Source: Marinilongibacter aquaticus
GTDB taxonomy: Bacteria; Bacteroidota; Bacteroidia; Cytophagales; Spirosomataceae
DNA length: 64,000 nt
Direction of reading: 5' to 3'
NCBI RefSeq assembly: GCF_020149935.1
Contig: NZ_CP083757.1
Span: 3,373,501 to 3,437,500 of the forward strand
Shown one piece after another: positions 8,873-17,319 of the stretch; the first letter of the stretch is position 1, and every line of letters begins with the position of its first letter. Below the pieces are notes generated by a model. The model did no database searches. It was not told where the DNA came from and worked only from the letters and a program-made list of their open reading frames with translations. A program made the translations under genes and the position numbers.

Positions 8873-8902
8873 TTGGAGTTCGAGTTTTTTGCTTTTACTT
8901 TG
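8873..8902 (+). promoter_or_regulatory. Candidate Bacteroidota-type promoter of the DUF1361 operon
   Basis: A -33-like TTTG (8873-8876) and a -7-like TACTTTG (8896-8902) are separated by 19 bases, the spacing expected for the Bacteroidota primary sigma factor. Transcription would start near 8909, leaving a leader of about 16 bases before the ATG at 8925. The -7 element lies inside the palindrome described next, so a bound regulator would block it. Confidence 0.55.
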
Positions 8903-8919
8903 AATTTCAAAGTACTTTT
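8896..8919 (+). promoter_or_regulatory. Operator copy 1: ACTTTG-N5-CAAAGT-ACTTTT
   Basis: TACTTTGAA and TTCAAAGTA (8896-8914) form a perfect 9-bp inverted repeat around one central T. Directly after it another ACTTTT half-site makes a second, overlapping palindrome (AAAGTACTTT, 8909-8918). The same arrangement with the same spacing is found at 10866-10888 before the next operon. The winged-helix protein at 10556 is the obvious candidate ligand. Confidence 0.75.
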
Positions 8920-8924
8920 CACTT

Positions 8925-9578
8925 ATGAAGAAAACCTTCTTACCTCAGGGGCTATTCGTTCTTTTGCTGTTTTTTCCGCTTCTGCTCGGAGCCCGAATTC
9001 TAGGGTCCAGAAGTCTGGAAGGAGTTTTTTTGATTTGGAATCTTTTCTTGGCTGTGGTGCCTTTGCTTTTTGCTTGGCTTACGAATTTCTTTGTTCAAGG
9101 GGGTTACAATCGCATTTTGGCATTTATTTCCTTTGGCTGTTGGTTACTGTTTTTTCCGAATTCGGGCTACATCATCACCGATTTGATGCATTTGAATGGA
9201 GGTCTTACCCGAAATCTAATTTGGTTTGATTCACTGCTGATTTTCTATACCGCATTGGCGGGGCTCGTTTTTGGGCTTTATTCTTTGCATGTGGTTCACG
9301 AAGCGATGGAAAAATGTATGCCTCAAAAATGGGTTTGGGCAGCTTTGATCGTCATTTTTGTACTTTGCGGCTACGGCATTTACCTTGGGCGGTTTATGCG
9401 GTTCAATTCTTGGGATTTGCTGGCCGATCCGCTCGTTTTGATGAAAGAGGCGTTGCTTGCTTTGACCGAAAGAAAGGCTCAATACGTTACGGTGTTTTTT
9501 GCATCTACCCAATTTGTGTTGTATTTGTCGCTTTGGTTGTTTAAAAAACAGAGGAATGCAGATATTCAAAATGCTTAA
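8925..9578 (+). CDS. DUF1361 integral membrane protein
   Basis: 217 residues with about six hydrophobic segments. The family signature is clear: CWLLFFPNSGYIITDLMHL in the middle and GIYLGRFMRFNSWDLL near the C-terminus, with NLIWFDSLLIF between. The function of the family is unknown. It is the first gene of a four-gene operon, 11 bp behind the operator, and its end overlaps the DgkA-like gene by 23 bases. Confidence 0.85.
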   Translation: MKKTFLPQGLFVLLLFFPLLLGARILGSRSLEGVFLIWNLFLAVVPLLFAWLTNFFVQGGYNRILAFISFGCWLLFFPNSGYIITDLMHLNGGLTRNLIWFDSLLIFYTALAGLVFGLYSLHVVHEAMEKCMPQKWVWAALIVIFVLCGYGIYLGRFMRFNSWDLLADPLVLMKEALLALTERKAQYVTVFFASTQFVLYLSLWLFKKQRNADIQNA

Positions 9579-9930
9579 GAGCTTCACATATGCCCGACAG
9601 GGTTTTGTGAAATTGCTTCGAAGCGAAAACAATTTTCAGTTTCATTTTTTGGCGGCAATCTTGGTGACTGTGGCCGGGCTGTATTTCCGTTTGACTGCCT
9701 TGGAGTGGTTGGCTGTTTTTACCGCGATTGCCTTGGTGTTTTCGGCGGAGGCTTTCAATACTGCCATAGAAAAACTGGCCGACCGCATCAGTACCGAGCG
9801 TGAAGAAGCCTTGGCAGACATTAAAGATGTGGCTGCTGCTGGGGTTTTGATCGTGGCCATTTTGGCCTTGGTTATAGGCTTGTCGATATTTGGTCCCAAA
9901 GTTTTTCAATTGATAATGAATAAATCATGA
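9556..9930 (+). CDS. DgkA-family lipid kinase (diacylglycerol/undecaprenol kinase)
   Basis: Small membrane kinase for diacylglycerol or undecaprenol, 124 residues. The family signature is EAFNTAIEKLADRIS followed by ALADIKDVAAAGVLI, with three hydrophobic helices. The start at 9556 (preceded by GAGG, closely spaced) or 9571 is possible; both lie within the end of DUF1361. Translation is coupled to its neighbours: the end overlaps the next gene by ATGA. Its place between two membrane proteins of unknown function points to a role in lipid or envelope turnover. Confidence 0.88.
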   Translation: MQIFKMLKSFTYARQGFVKLLRSENNFQFHFLAAILVTVAGLYFRLTALEWLAVFTAIALVFSAEAFNTAIEKLADRISTEREEALADIKDVAAAGVLIVAILALVIGLSIFGPKVFQLIMNKS

Positions 9931-10556
9931 GTGAACATTTAAACGATTTGCGGGAAATCAGGAAAATGATGGAGAAATCTTCCCGCTTCTTGTCGCTGAG
10001 TGGCATTTCGGGCATTGCAATGGGCATTATTGCTCTGGCTTCGGCGGCTTGGGCTTATGTGCTGAAATTGCAAATCTTTTCACTGATGGATGAGCCTGAA
10101 CGGGGGCTGCTGCCCAAAGATATCGCCCTTTATGTAGAGAAAGTCAGTATGTTGGCGGTGTTTACTCTGCTGTTGGCCTTGATCACGGGCTTTTATTTTA
10201 CCTACCGCAAGGCCAGGCACAGGGCCGATCCCATGTGGAATTCCGTTTCAAAAAAGCTTATGCTCAACCTGTCTATTCCATTGTTGGCGGGCGGACTTTT
10301 GGTGGTGGCTTTGCTCATAAACAAAACATATTGGCCCATTCCCGAAATTATGCTGATATTTTATGGTTTGGCTTTGATCAATGCCTCGCACTTTACCTAT
10401 CGCGATGTGTATTATCTCGGACTTCTCGAGCTGCTTTTGGGGCTAATCGCTTTATTTGTGAATGGTTATTCCCTTTTGTTTTGGGCTTTGGGTTTTGGCG
10501 TTTTGCATATGGTTTACGGCATCAGCATGTATCTGAAATATGACCGGAAAAATTGA
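9927..10556 (+). CDS. Hypothetical multi-pass membrane protein
   Basis: 209 residues. A cytoplasmic N-terminal helix (EHLNDLREIRKMMEKSSRF) precedes about six hydrophobic segments: residues 22-48, 72-90, 113-130, 136-150, 155-180 and 183-198. No family name recognised. It overlaps the DgkA-like gene by ATGA and the winged-helix gene by one base (TGATG). The tight coupling to a small DNA-binding protein suggests it could be a membrane partner that senses the envelope state; this is inference. Confidence 0.75.
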   Translation: MSEHLNDLREIRKMMEKSSRFLSLSGISGIAMGIIALASAAWAYVLKLQIFSLMDEPERGLLPKDIALYVEKVSMLAVFTLLLALITGFYFTYRKARHRADPMWNSVSKKLMLNLSIPLLAGGLLVVALLINKTYWPIPEIMLIFYGLALINASHFTYRDVYYLGLLELLLGLIALFVNGYSLLFWALGFGVLHMVYGISMYLKYDRKN

Positions 10557-10849
10557 TGAATCTCGAAAATTTCGATAAGGCATTTGAAAATAAGGTTCGG
10601 CTGGGAATTATGTCGGTGCTGATGGTCAATGATGCGGTGAGTTTCAATGACCTGAAAGACTTGTTGGAAGTAACCGACGGCAATTTGGCGAGCCACATCA
10701 AGGCACTGGAGAAAGCCGAATACATCGAAGTACGAAAGGAGTTTGTGGATAGGAAACCGAATACGAGTTATTTGGCCACTACGAAAGGAAAAAAGGCCTT
10801 TGATATACATTTGGCCGCCCTTGAGGCTATTCTGAAAAGGCACAGTTAA
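10556..10849 (+). CDS. Winged-helix transcriptional regulator (HTH_34/ArsR-like)
   Basis: 97 residues, essentially one winged-helix domain: FDKAFENKVRLGIMSVLMVN, then SFNDLKDLLEVTDGNLASHI (recognition helix), then the wing EYIEVRKEFVDRKPNTSYLA and a C-terminal dimer helix. I start it at ATG 10556; a TTG directly before (10553) is less likely. It is the last gene of the operon behind operator copy 1 and is followed 16 bp later by operator copy 2. That position on both sides makes it the likely autoregulator of both operons. No metal-binding cysteines are visible. Confidence 0.85.
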   Translation: MNLENFDKAFENKVRLGIMSVLMVNDAVSFNDLKDLLEVTDGNLASHIKALEKAEYIEVRKEFVDRKPNTSYLATTKGKKAFDIHLAALEAILKRHS

Positions 10850-10865
10850 ATTTTTTTACATATCA

Positions 10866-10888
10866 ACTTTGAAATACAAAGTACTTTT
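10866..10888 (+). promoter_or_regulatory. Operator copy 2: ACTTTG-N5-CAAAGT-ACTTTT
   Basis: ACTTTG (10866-10871), five bases, CAAAGT (10877-10882), then ACTTTT (10883-10888). It is identical to copy 1 outside the five-base spacer. It lies 12 bp before the ATG of the DUF4153 gene and just after the regulator gene. No equally good -33/-7 pair was identified here. Confidence 0.75.
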
Positions 10889-10900
10889 AATTTAAATAAA

Positions 10901-12139
10901 ATGAAAGCAAATATCGTAGACTTATTGCAGCGTCCGGCTGAGCTGGAAAGGCTCTATCGGGAAGATGGGGCTGCATTTAAAAAGGAGTTTGAATTGTTAT
11001 CCCCAAGGTTTAGAAACGAGCCGATTGTCCAGTTTTGGCATGAACGGCTCAATTATTCTTCGGATGACTCGCAGTGGGGAACGAGCAAAGAACTTATTGG
11101 GCTCGTGTTAATAGCACTTTTTGCCGGATTTTTGGCTCAAATTCCTTTGCTCTTTAATGTCGACAAGGCCTTTTTCTATCCACGAAATTTGGGCTTTTTG
11201 GTCTTTCCCATACTCACGGGCTATTTCCTATGGAAAAACAATTTGGCCATTCGCCGCGTCCTTTGGCTTCTTGCAGCTATTTTGGCGGGGCTATTGTTTG
11301 TCAATTTCCTTCCGCTTGGTGAATACCAGACTTTAATACTGACTTGCATTCATGTGCCTATCTTGCTCTATTTTGGCTTGGCATACGCCCATGCAGGAGG
11401 GAATTTGAAAAATTTTGAAAAGCGAATAGATTTCCTCCGATTCAATGGCGAGTTGATTGTCATGTTCGCTCTTATTTTGTTGTCGGGCTTTTTGTTTACG
11501 GCACTTTCCGCGGCTTTGCTCAGTCTTGTGCAACTCAATTTGGAGCCTTATGCCGCACACTATGTGGCTTGTGGTTTGGCTGCCGCACCAATTGTGTCTA
11601 CTTATTTGATAGAAAAAAATCCGGAATTGGTCAATCGAGTATCCCCCGCCATTGCCCGTATATTCAGCCCCTTGGTTTTGGTGACTTTGGTTGTTTTTCT
11701 GCTCAATGTACTTGTCGAAGGCAAAGACCCTTTCAACGATCGCGATTTCCTACTCGTGCTCAACATCCTTTTGATCGCAGTTTTAGCCATTATTTTCTTT
11801 TCTGTATCTGCGGTTTCTTCAGGTAAGATAAACAAGTTTTTGCTGGGCGTACTCTTTCTTATTGCACTGTTGGCCACAATTGTCAATCTAATTGCCTTAG
11901 CGGCTATTGCTTTTCGTATTTCGGAATGGGGTTTGACACCCAATAGGGCGGCGGTAATCGGGGCGAATATTTTGATTCTTTCGCATGTGATATGGATTGA
12001 TATACAGCTTTATCAGAGCCTGAAATCTTCAGAAAAACTTCATCTTGTCAATAAGGCTATTGTTGTTTTTTTGCCGCTTTACTTCTTTTGGGCAGCCTTT
12101 GTCGCTTTTCTTTTTCCACTCATTTTCAACTTTAAATAG
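10901..12139 (+). CDS. DUF4153-like integral membrane protein
   Basis: 412 residues. A soluble N-terminal part of about 65 residues (MKANIVDLLQRPAELERLYR) is followed by about eleven to twelve transmembrane segments ending at the C-terminus. The arrangement and segments such as NVLVEGKDPFNDRDFLLVLN fit DUF4153 membrane proteins, whose function is unknown. It is the first gene behind operator copy 2; the next gene starts 8 bp after its stop. Confidence 0.7.
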   Translation: MKANIVDLLQRPAELERLYREDGAAFKKEFELLSPRFRNEPIVQFWHERLNYSSDDSQWGTSKELIGLVLIALFAGFLAQIPLLFNVDKAFFYPRNLGFLVFPILTGYFLWKNNLAIRRVLWLLAAILAGLLFVNFLPLGEYQTLILTCIHVPILLYFGLAYAHAGGNLKNFEKRIDFLRFNGELIVMFALILLSGFLFTALSAALLSLVQLNLEPYAAHYVACGLAAAPIVSTYLIEKNPELVNRVSPAIARIFSPLVLVTLVVFLLNVLVEGKDPFNDRDFLLVLNILLIAVLAIIFFSVSAVSSGKINKFLLGVLFLIALLATIVNLIALAAIAFRISEWGLTPNRAAVIGANILILSHVIWIDIQLYQSLKSSEKLHLVNKAIVVFLPLYFFWAAFVAFLFPLIFNFK

Positions 12140-12147
12140 GCTTTTTG

Positions 12148-12543
12148 ATGTCGCAAAATTCAAACGTATTCACCACCCGTAGGCATTATGGAATGGCCTT
12201 CTTCACTGTGCTTTTGATCGAAATTGCTATTGCTCTTTTCGTTCGCGATTCTTTCGTTCGTCCTTTTGTGGGCGATACTTTGGCTACAATTTTGGTTTAT
12301 GTAGGTATTCGGGCTTTTAGCTGCCTTCGTTTTGGTGATGCCCTGCTTACGGCATTGCTTATTTCTTACACCGTTGAAGTGCTGCAATACGCCCATTTTC
12401 TAGAATGGGCGGGTTGGTACGAGAATGCCTTTCTGCGTATCGTATTGGGCAGTGCGTTCAGTTGGGGCGATATATTGGCCTACACGCTTGGAGCTGTTTT
12501 GATTTTGGTTTTCGAACGAATTTACGCTTATGAAGCGGCCTGA
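12148..12543 (+). CDS. DUF2809 membrane protein
   Basis: 131 residues with four hydrophobic segments, starting at the ATG at 12148. Family features are RDSFVRPFVGDTLATILVY, SYTVEVLQYAHFLEW and SAFSWGDILAYTLGAVL. DUF2809 has no known reaction; its fold resembles small VanZ-like envelope proteins. Its end overlaps the next gene by 14 bases, so the three genes form one unit. Confidence 0.78.
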   Translation: MSQNSNVFTTRRHYGMAFFTVLLIEIAIALFVRDSFVRPFVGDTLATILVYVGIRAFSCLRFGDALLTALLISYTVEVLQYAHFLEWAGWYENAFLRIVLGSAFSWGDILAYTLGAVLILVFERIYAYEAA

Positions 12544-13270
12544 ACAGAAAGGCATTGTACAGGAGGTCTGGGGAGATCCGGCTACTGTGCTTTTGATTTT
12601 CGCCGCAGCTTCAGGGGAGTTTGCTCTTCACAAATCGGTGGATTGGCTGTTTTTCACAGGGAAATTGCCCGCAGATCCGATCGGTAGAATGTGCACGACA
12701 TTGGCTTATGCACGGCAAATTATCTTTATGGATGAGCAAGGCAGGAGTGCCGCGATTTCCAAAATGAACAAGATTCACGGAAATGTGGAGAGCAAGAGAA
12801 AGAAGAGAATTCCCAATTGGGCGTATCAGGATGTACTTTTCATGTTGATTGCCTATTCGATCTCGGCTTATGCTCAAATAAAGCGGGAAATGAGTGCCGA
12901 GGAGAAAGAAGAGCTGTATGCGGTATTTCTGAAACTAGGCCGAGATATGCACATAAGTAATTTGCCCGTTACCTTTGAAGATTGGGAAAAGCAAAGGCAC
13001 GAGCATTTGAAAAGCAGTTATGTGTTTTCTTTGCACAGCACCGATTTGTACCGCTCTTATCGCAAACGATTGGGCCGCTTGCGTTATAGCCTTTTACTCG
13101 AAATGCAAAGTCTGCTTTTGCCGACGGAGCTGAGGGTTTCTCTGCCTTTTGTCAAGTCCTCCTTTTTGTCGCGATCGGTGTGTAAAAAGTTGCTGTTTTC
13201 TCTATTGTCTACACCTTTGGTTTTTATGTTTTTGCCGAAGCAGTTCAAAAGTGTGTTTTCCAGATTTTAG
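12530..13270 (+). CDS. Oxygenase MpaB/DUF2236-like protein
   Basis: 246 residues. The order of motifs fits the DUF2236 (rubber oxygenase/MpaB) family: EVWGDPATVLLIFAAASGEF near the N-terminus, RTCTTLAYAR-type region (here RMCTTLAYARQIIF), MNKIHGNV with the family histidine H84, and AYQDVLFMLIAYS. Known members bind a b-type haem, but the axial ligands cannot be assigned by eye. There is a hydrophobic stretch near the C-terminus. It overlaps the DUF2809 gene by 14 bases and ends the second operon. A role in oxidising a membrane lipid would fit but is inference. Confidence 0.6.
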   Translation: MKRPEQKGIVQEVWGDPATVLLIFAAASGEFALHKSVDWLFFTGKLPADPIGRMCTTLAYARQIIFMDEQGRSAAISKMNKIHGNVESKRKKRIPNWAYQDVLFMLIAYSISAYAQIKREMSAEEKEELYAVFLKLGRDMHISNLPVTFEDWEKQRHEHLKSSYVFSLHSTDLYRSYRKRLGRLRYSLLLEMQSLLLPTELRVSLPFVKSSFLSRSVCKKLLFSLLSTPLVFMFLPKQFKSVFSRF

Positions 13271-13375
13271 CTTTTTCCACTTTCCGATGGGATTTTGCCA
13301 AGCGAAAGTGTATGCTTTAAAGATAAAAGATATTAATTCTTTAAATTGCGGCGAATTTAATCGAAAGCATTCGGC

Positions 13376-14548
13376 ATGTCTGAAAGGTATTTGAAGAGGG
13401 GCGTATCGGCCTCCAAAGAAGATGTCCACAAGGCCATTGAAAATTTGGATAAGGGTTTGTTTCCCAAAGCTTTTTGTAAGATTTCGCCAGATTTGCTCGG
13501 CGGAGATCCCGAATATTGCAACATCATGCATGCCGATGGTGCAGGCACAAAGACCTCCTTGGCTTATCTATACTGGAAAGAAACCGGCGATTTGAGCGTG
13601 TGGAAAGGTATTGCCCAAGACAGCATCATCATGAATACCGATGATTTGCTCTGTGTAGGAGCTACAGGGCCTATTCTCATGTCTTCGTCTATCGACCGAA
13701 ACAAACTCAAAGTGCCGGGCGACGTGATTGCCGCAATCATTAACGGAAGTGAAGAGGTTTTGGAAATGCTTCGTCAAAACGGTATTGAAATCATCAGCAC
13801 GGGTGGAGAAACCGCCGATGTGGGCGATTTGGTGCGTACGATCACTGTGAATACTACCGTGATTGGCCGCATGAAAAGAGCGGAAGTGATCTCGAATGAC
13901 CGCATTCAGGCGGGCGATGTGATTGTCGGACTTTCTTCTTCGGGAATCGCTTCTTACGAAACCGAGTACAATGGCGGAATGGGCAGCAATGGGCTTACTT
14001 CGGCTCGTCACGATGTGCTGCACAACGATTATGCAAAGAAATTTCCTGAAAGCTACGATCCTGAAATCCACAGTTCATTGGTGTATTCAGGAAAGAAATT
14101 TTTGCGAGACAAAATAAAGGTGGAAACAGGGGAGCAGATCCAAGTCGGAAAACTGATTCTTTCTCCTACGCGAACCTATGCCCCCATTGTAAAAAAGATT
14201 TTGGAAGAAATGCGTGCAGATGTGCACGGTATGGTGCATTGCAGCGGCGGAGCCCAAACCAAAGTCTTGCATTTTGTGGATAATGTGCACGTCATCAAAG
14301 ACAATTTATTTCCTGTGCCGCCTCTCTTTCAATTGATTCACGAACAAAGCGGTACAGATTGGAAAGAAATGTACAAGGTCTTCAATATGGGACACCGTTT
14401 CGAGGTGTATTTGTCGCCAGAAAAGGCTGAACGCATTATAGAAATTTCCAAAAGCTTCGATGTCGAGGCCCAAATTGTGGGTAGAGTTGAGGCTTCGGAA
14501 AGTAAAAAATTGACGATACGTTCCGAGTTCGGTGAATTCGAATACTAA
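13376..14548 (+). CDS. purM: Phosphoribosylformylglycinamidine cyclo-ligase (AIR synthetase)
   Basis: Purine biosynthesis enzyme converting FGAM to AIR with ATP. It has 390 residues, longer than E. coli PurM (about 345) but usual for Bacteroidota. Motifs: MHADGAGTKTSLAYLYWKET, QDSIIMNTDDLLCVGATGP, STGGETADVGDLVRTITVN, GLSSSGIASYETEYNGGMGS and VHGMVHCSGGAQTKVLHFVD. Single gene, 105 bp after the preceding operon. A weak -7-like TAAATTG lies at 13342-13348. Confidence 0.93.
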   Translation: MSERYLKRGVSASKEDVHKAIENLDKGLFPKAFCKISPDLLGGDPEYCNIMHADGAGTKTSLAYLYWKETGDLSVWKGIAQDSIIMNTDDLLCVGATGPILMSSSIDRNKLKVPGDVIAAIINGSEEVLEMLRQNGIEIISTGGETADVGDLVRTITVNTTVIGRMKRAEVISNDRIQAGDVIVGLSSSGIASYETEYNGGMGSNGLTSARHDVLHNDYAKKFPESYDPEIHSSLVYSGKKFLRDKIKVETGEQIQVGKLILSPTRTYAPIVKKILEEMRADVHGMVHCSGGAQTKVLHFVDNVHVIKDNLFPVPPLFQLIHEQSGTDWKEMYKVFNMGHRFEVYLSPEKAERIIEISKSFDVEAQIVGRVEASESKKLTIRSEFGEFEY

Positions 14549-14574
14549 ATTTGATTCAAGTAAAATTCAGGAGT

Positions 14575-15522
14575 TTATTCGCTGATTTTACCTTGAGGCC
14601 TTTTGGTTTGTTGCACAAGGTACCAAAGCAAACCGAAAACCAGCACAATAGAAATCAGAACGGCAGAGAGTGGTACTTCATTCATGTCGACTACTTCCTT
14701 GCTGATATGTCCTTCATGGTACAAATAATACATCACCACGGCAAATCCGTTGTTGAAAATGTGTGCCGCGATCGGAAGCCACAGATTGCCAGACCAGTAG
14801 AAAAGATAACCAAATAGAGCTCCAAGCAGCATTCTTGGCAAGAAACCGTAGAATTGAAAATGAATGGCCGAGAAAATAATGGCCGTTAGCCAAATGGCCA
14901 AATGCGGATTTTTTAAACCAAGATACAGTTTACGTTGTAAAAGGCCACGGAATACTAGCTCTTCGCCTACTCCCGCGAAAATGGCAATCACTACAAAACC
15001 CACCAGCATATGCCCAAAACTTTTAAAATCCGTTAGCATTTCGGTCATTTCAGCCAACTGATCTTCTGTTTTACGCATGAAATCTTCAACCGCGTGAAGG
15101 CTTTCGGGTAGTTTCATCTGGGCATTGATTTCTTGAATATACCCCATTAAGGGCATGGCGGCGAGCATTGTGGCCACCATAGTGATAAATACAAAAGCTT
15201 GGGGAGTGTGGTTGAAATTTAGCACGATCAACTTTTTTTTCTCCACTACTTTCCAAAAGAAAACTCCGGCCAAGATAAAGGTGACAAATTCGGCTAGGCC
15301 TTGAGCCATGATCAGGCCCCACCAACCATTTTTGCTTTTGATAACCATTTCTGTGGGGTTGGTCCCCATCAATTCGTTGATGCCCGAGGTCATCACAAGA
15401 GCAATTGCTCCGAGGATATTGCCGATTACCATGCCAATAAGCACGATGCCAAGCAAGATGAGCAAAGAAGATAATGCTGGACGATCATTTCGCAATTGTT
15501 GCAAGATGGAATCAAATGACAT
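14575..15522 (-). CDS. CPBP-family intramembrane metalloprotease
   Basis: Membrane glutamic-type/metallo protease related to Rce1, 315 residues, with about eight hydrophobic segments. The catalytic motifs are E187-E188-LVFR192 (GVGEELVFRGLLQRKLY), H221-FQF224 and H254 in IAAHIFNNG. A soluble loop lies at about residues 128-168. Substrate unknown. It is convergent with purM and divergent from dusB, with only 56 bp between the two starts. Confidence 0.9.
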   Translation of the reverse strand: MSFDSILQQLRNDRPALSSLLILLGIVLIGMVIGNILGAIALVMTSGINELMGTNPTEMVIKSKNGWWGLIMAQGLAEFVTFILAGVFFWKVVEKKKLIVLNFNHTPQAFVFITMVATMLAAMPLMGYIQEINAQMKLPESLHAVEDFMRKTEDQLAEMTEMLTDFKSFGHMLVGFVVIAIFAGVGEELVFRGLLQRKLYLGLKNPHLAIWLTAIIFSAIHFQFYGFLPRMLLGALFGYLFYWSGNLWLPIAAHIFNNGFAVVMYYLYHEGHISKEVVDMNEVPLSAVLISIVLVFGLLWYLVQQTKRPQGKISE

Positions 15523-15542
15523 GTGAATCGGTTATTTTGATG

Positions 15543-15550
15543 TAAATTTG
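15543..15550 (+). promoter_or_regulatory. Candidate -7 element of dusB
   Basis: TAAATTTG followed by C matches the Bacteroidota TAnnTTTG(C) element. It would start transcription near 15557 and leave a leader of about 20 bases before the TTG start at 15579. No clear -33 TTG was found at the right distance. Confidence 0.45.
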
Positions 15551-15578
15551 CGGCTTAAAGATAAAACTCCTATTTGCT

Positions 15579-16607
15579 TTGGTCAAAATCGGAAACATAG
15601 ATTTGGGAGAATTCCCCCTTTTATTGGCTCCAATGGAAGATGTGAGCGATCCGCCTTTCCGACAGGTGTGTAAAGAAAACGGTGCAGACATGATGTACAC
15701 CGAATTCATTTCCTCTGAAGGTCTGATCCGGAACGCGTATAAAAGTACGCAGAAGCTCGATATTTTTCCCTATGAAAGACCAATAGGTATTCAGCTTTTT
15801 GGGTCGGATGTGGATACAATGGCCGAATGCACGAAAATCGCGGCTGCTGTGAATCCAGATTTGATCGATATCAATTACGGTTGTCCGGTAAAAAAAGTGG
15901 CCTGCAAAGGTGCAGGAGCGGCTTTGTTGCAGGATATACCGATGATGACCAAAATGACGGAAGCCGTGGTGAAAGCCACAGATTTGCCCGTGACAGTCAA
16001 AACCCGTTTGGGTTGGAACGAAGAGACTAAAAATATTGAAGAAGTGGCCGAGAGGCTGCAGGATGTAGGTATCAAAGCTCTGACGATTCACGGCCGTACA
16101 CGAGCCCAAATGTATAAAGGCGAAGCGGATTGGACCTTAATTGCCAAAATCAAAAACAATCCCCGCATCAAAATACCAATCTTTGGCAATGGCGATATCG
16201 ATTCTCCTCAAAAAGCCCTGGAATACCGGAACCGCTATGGAATAGACGGGATAATGATCGGGAGGGCAAGTATCGGTTATCCCTGGATATTCAACGAGAT
16301 CAAGCACTTTTTTGCCACGGGCGAGCTTTTGCCTCCCCCCACCATGGCCCAGCGGGTGTCGGCGGCCAAGAGGCATTTGCAATTTTCCATTGAGTGGAAA
16401 AACGAAAGACAAGGGGTTTTGGAAATGCGAAGACACTACGCAAACTATTTCAGGGGTTTGCCGCATTTCAAAGAATACCGTATGCGATTGGTGCAAAGCC
16501 TTGAGCCCGATGAACTTTTCGCTACGCTCGATGAAGTACTTGAGAAGTACGACGGTTTTTTCTTGGAAAGCAAAGCGACAAAAGTGGAGTATGCAGGCGT
16601 GGACTGA
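15579..16607 (+). CDS. dusB: tRNA-dihydrouridine synthase B
   Basis: Flavin enzyme that reduces uridines in the tRNA D-loop, 342 residues. PLLLAPMEDVSDPPFRQVC opens the TIM barrel; the catalytic cysteine is C102 in INYGCPVKKVACKGAGAALL; TIHGRTRAQMYKGEADW and GIMIGRASIGYPWIF follow. The start is a TTG: an in-frame stop lies at 15543 and no ATG lies between, and a start here gives the typical N-terminus MVKIGNIDLGEFP. Confidence 0.93.
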   Translation: MVKIGNIDLGEFPLLLAPMEDVSDPPFRQVCKENGADMMYTEFISSEGLIRNAYKSTQKLDIFPYERPIGIQLFGSDVDTMAECTKIAAAVNPDLIDINYGCPVKKVACKGAGAALLQDIPMMTKMTEAVVKATDLPVTVKTRLGWNEETKNIEEVAERLQDVGIKALTIHGRTRAQMYKGEADWTLIAKIKNNPRIKIPIFGNGDIDSPQKALEYRNRYGIDGIMIGRASIGYPWIFNEIKHFFATGELLPPPTMAQRVSAAKRHLQFSIEWKNERQGVLEMRRHYANYFRGLPHFKEYRMRLVQSLEPDELFATLDEVLEKYDGFFLESKATKVEYAGVD

Positions 16608-16638
16608 TCTTTTGCGAGTTCCTCTGCGTATGCATGTT

Positions 16639-17250
16639 ATGCGTACAACCCTTTCTTTTCTCTTCTTTTTTGCCCTATACCCCCTTTCGGCCCAACAGGT
16701 GGAAACCCGCATTTATGCCGTAAAAGTAGTGGGTTTGCGTGTCGGCAAAATTACAGCAACGAAAACAATTTGGCCCGATAGCGTATCGTATAGCCTTTTT
16801 TCGAAGGTAGATGCCAATTTCTTGGTTTACAAACTCAAAGTAGATTATCGCGTGAAGAGCACACTCGATAAAGAAGGTTTACTGCATTCCGAAGTAAAAG
16901 TGGTGTCGAATAAGGGAAACTACATAACACGTACCCAAAAGATAAAAGATGGCCGATACAAGGTAGAATCGGTGCAGCACGAGGGCACAAAAAACAGGGA
17001 ATTTGAGGCCAAGATCAAACACACTTTTACCAGCATATTTTTCAATGAACCCGAAGGTTTAGAGCCTGTTTTGGCCGAATATTATGCCGATTTTATTGAA
17101 TTAAGCCCGCTAGAAGCCCATGCCTATAAAGGTGTACTCGATAAGAATATTGACGAGTATTACTACGAAAAAGGCCGTATGGTGAAATCCGTCAAGAAAA
17201 ATCCGATTACTGATTTGGTGATCGAATATATGGATAAAAAGGGCAATTAG
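16639..17250 (+). CDS. Secreted DUF6134-like hypothetical protein
   Basis: 203 residues from ATG 16639, which starts a good signal peptide (MRTTLSFLFFFALYPLSAQ); an in-frame ATG at 16630 is also possible. The mature part has repeated beta-strand patterns (TRIYAVKVVGLRVGKITATK, YKLKVDYRVKSTLDKEGLLH, GNYITRTQKIKDGRYKVESV), as in the DUF6134/DUF3108-like periplasmic families. Function unknown. It begins 31 bp after dusB and may be co-transcribed with it. Confidence 0.7.
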   Translation: MRTTLSFLFFFALYPLSAQQVETRIYAVKVVGLRVGKITATKTIWPDSVSYSLFSKVDANFLVYKLKVDYRVKSTLDKEGLLHSEVKVVSNKGNYITRTQKIKDGRYKVESVQHEGTKNREFEAKIKHTFTSIFFNEPEGLEPVLAEYYADFIELSPLEAHAYKGVLDKNIDEYYYEKGRMVKSVKKNPITDLVIEYMDKKGN

Positions 17251-17319
17251 ATCCCATTTGATTTTCAGGAGTTGGATGGATGAATTATCTTAGCGGAGAT
17301 AGATTCAACCCATCTTAAT

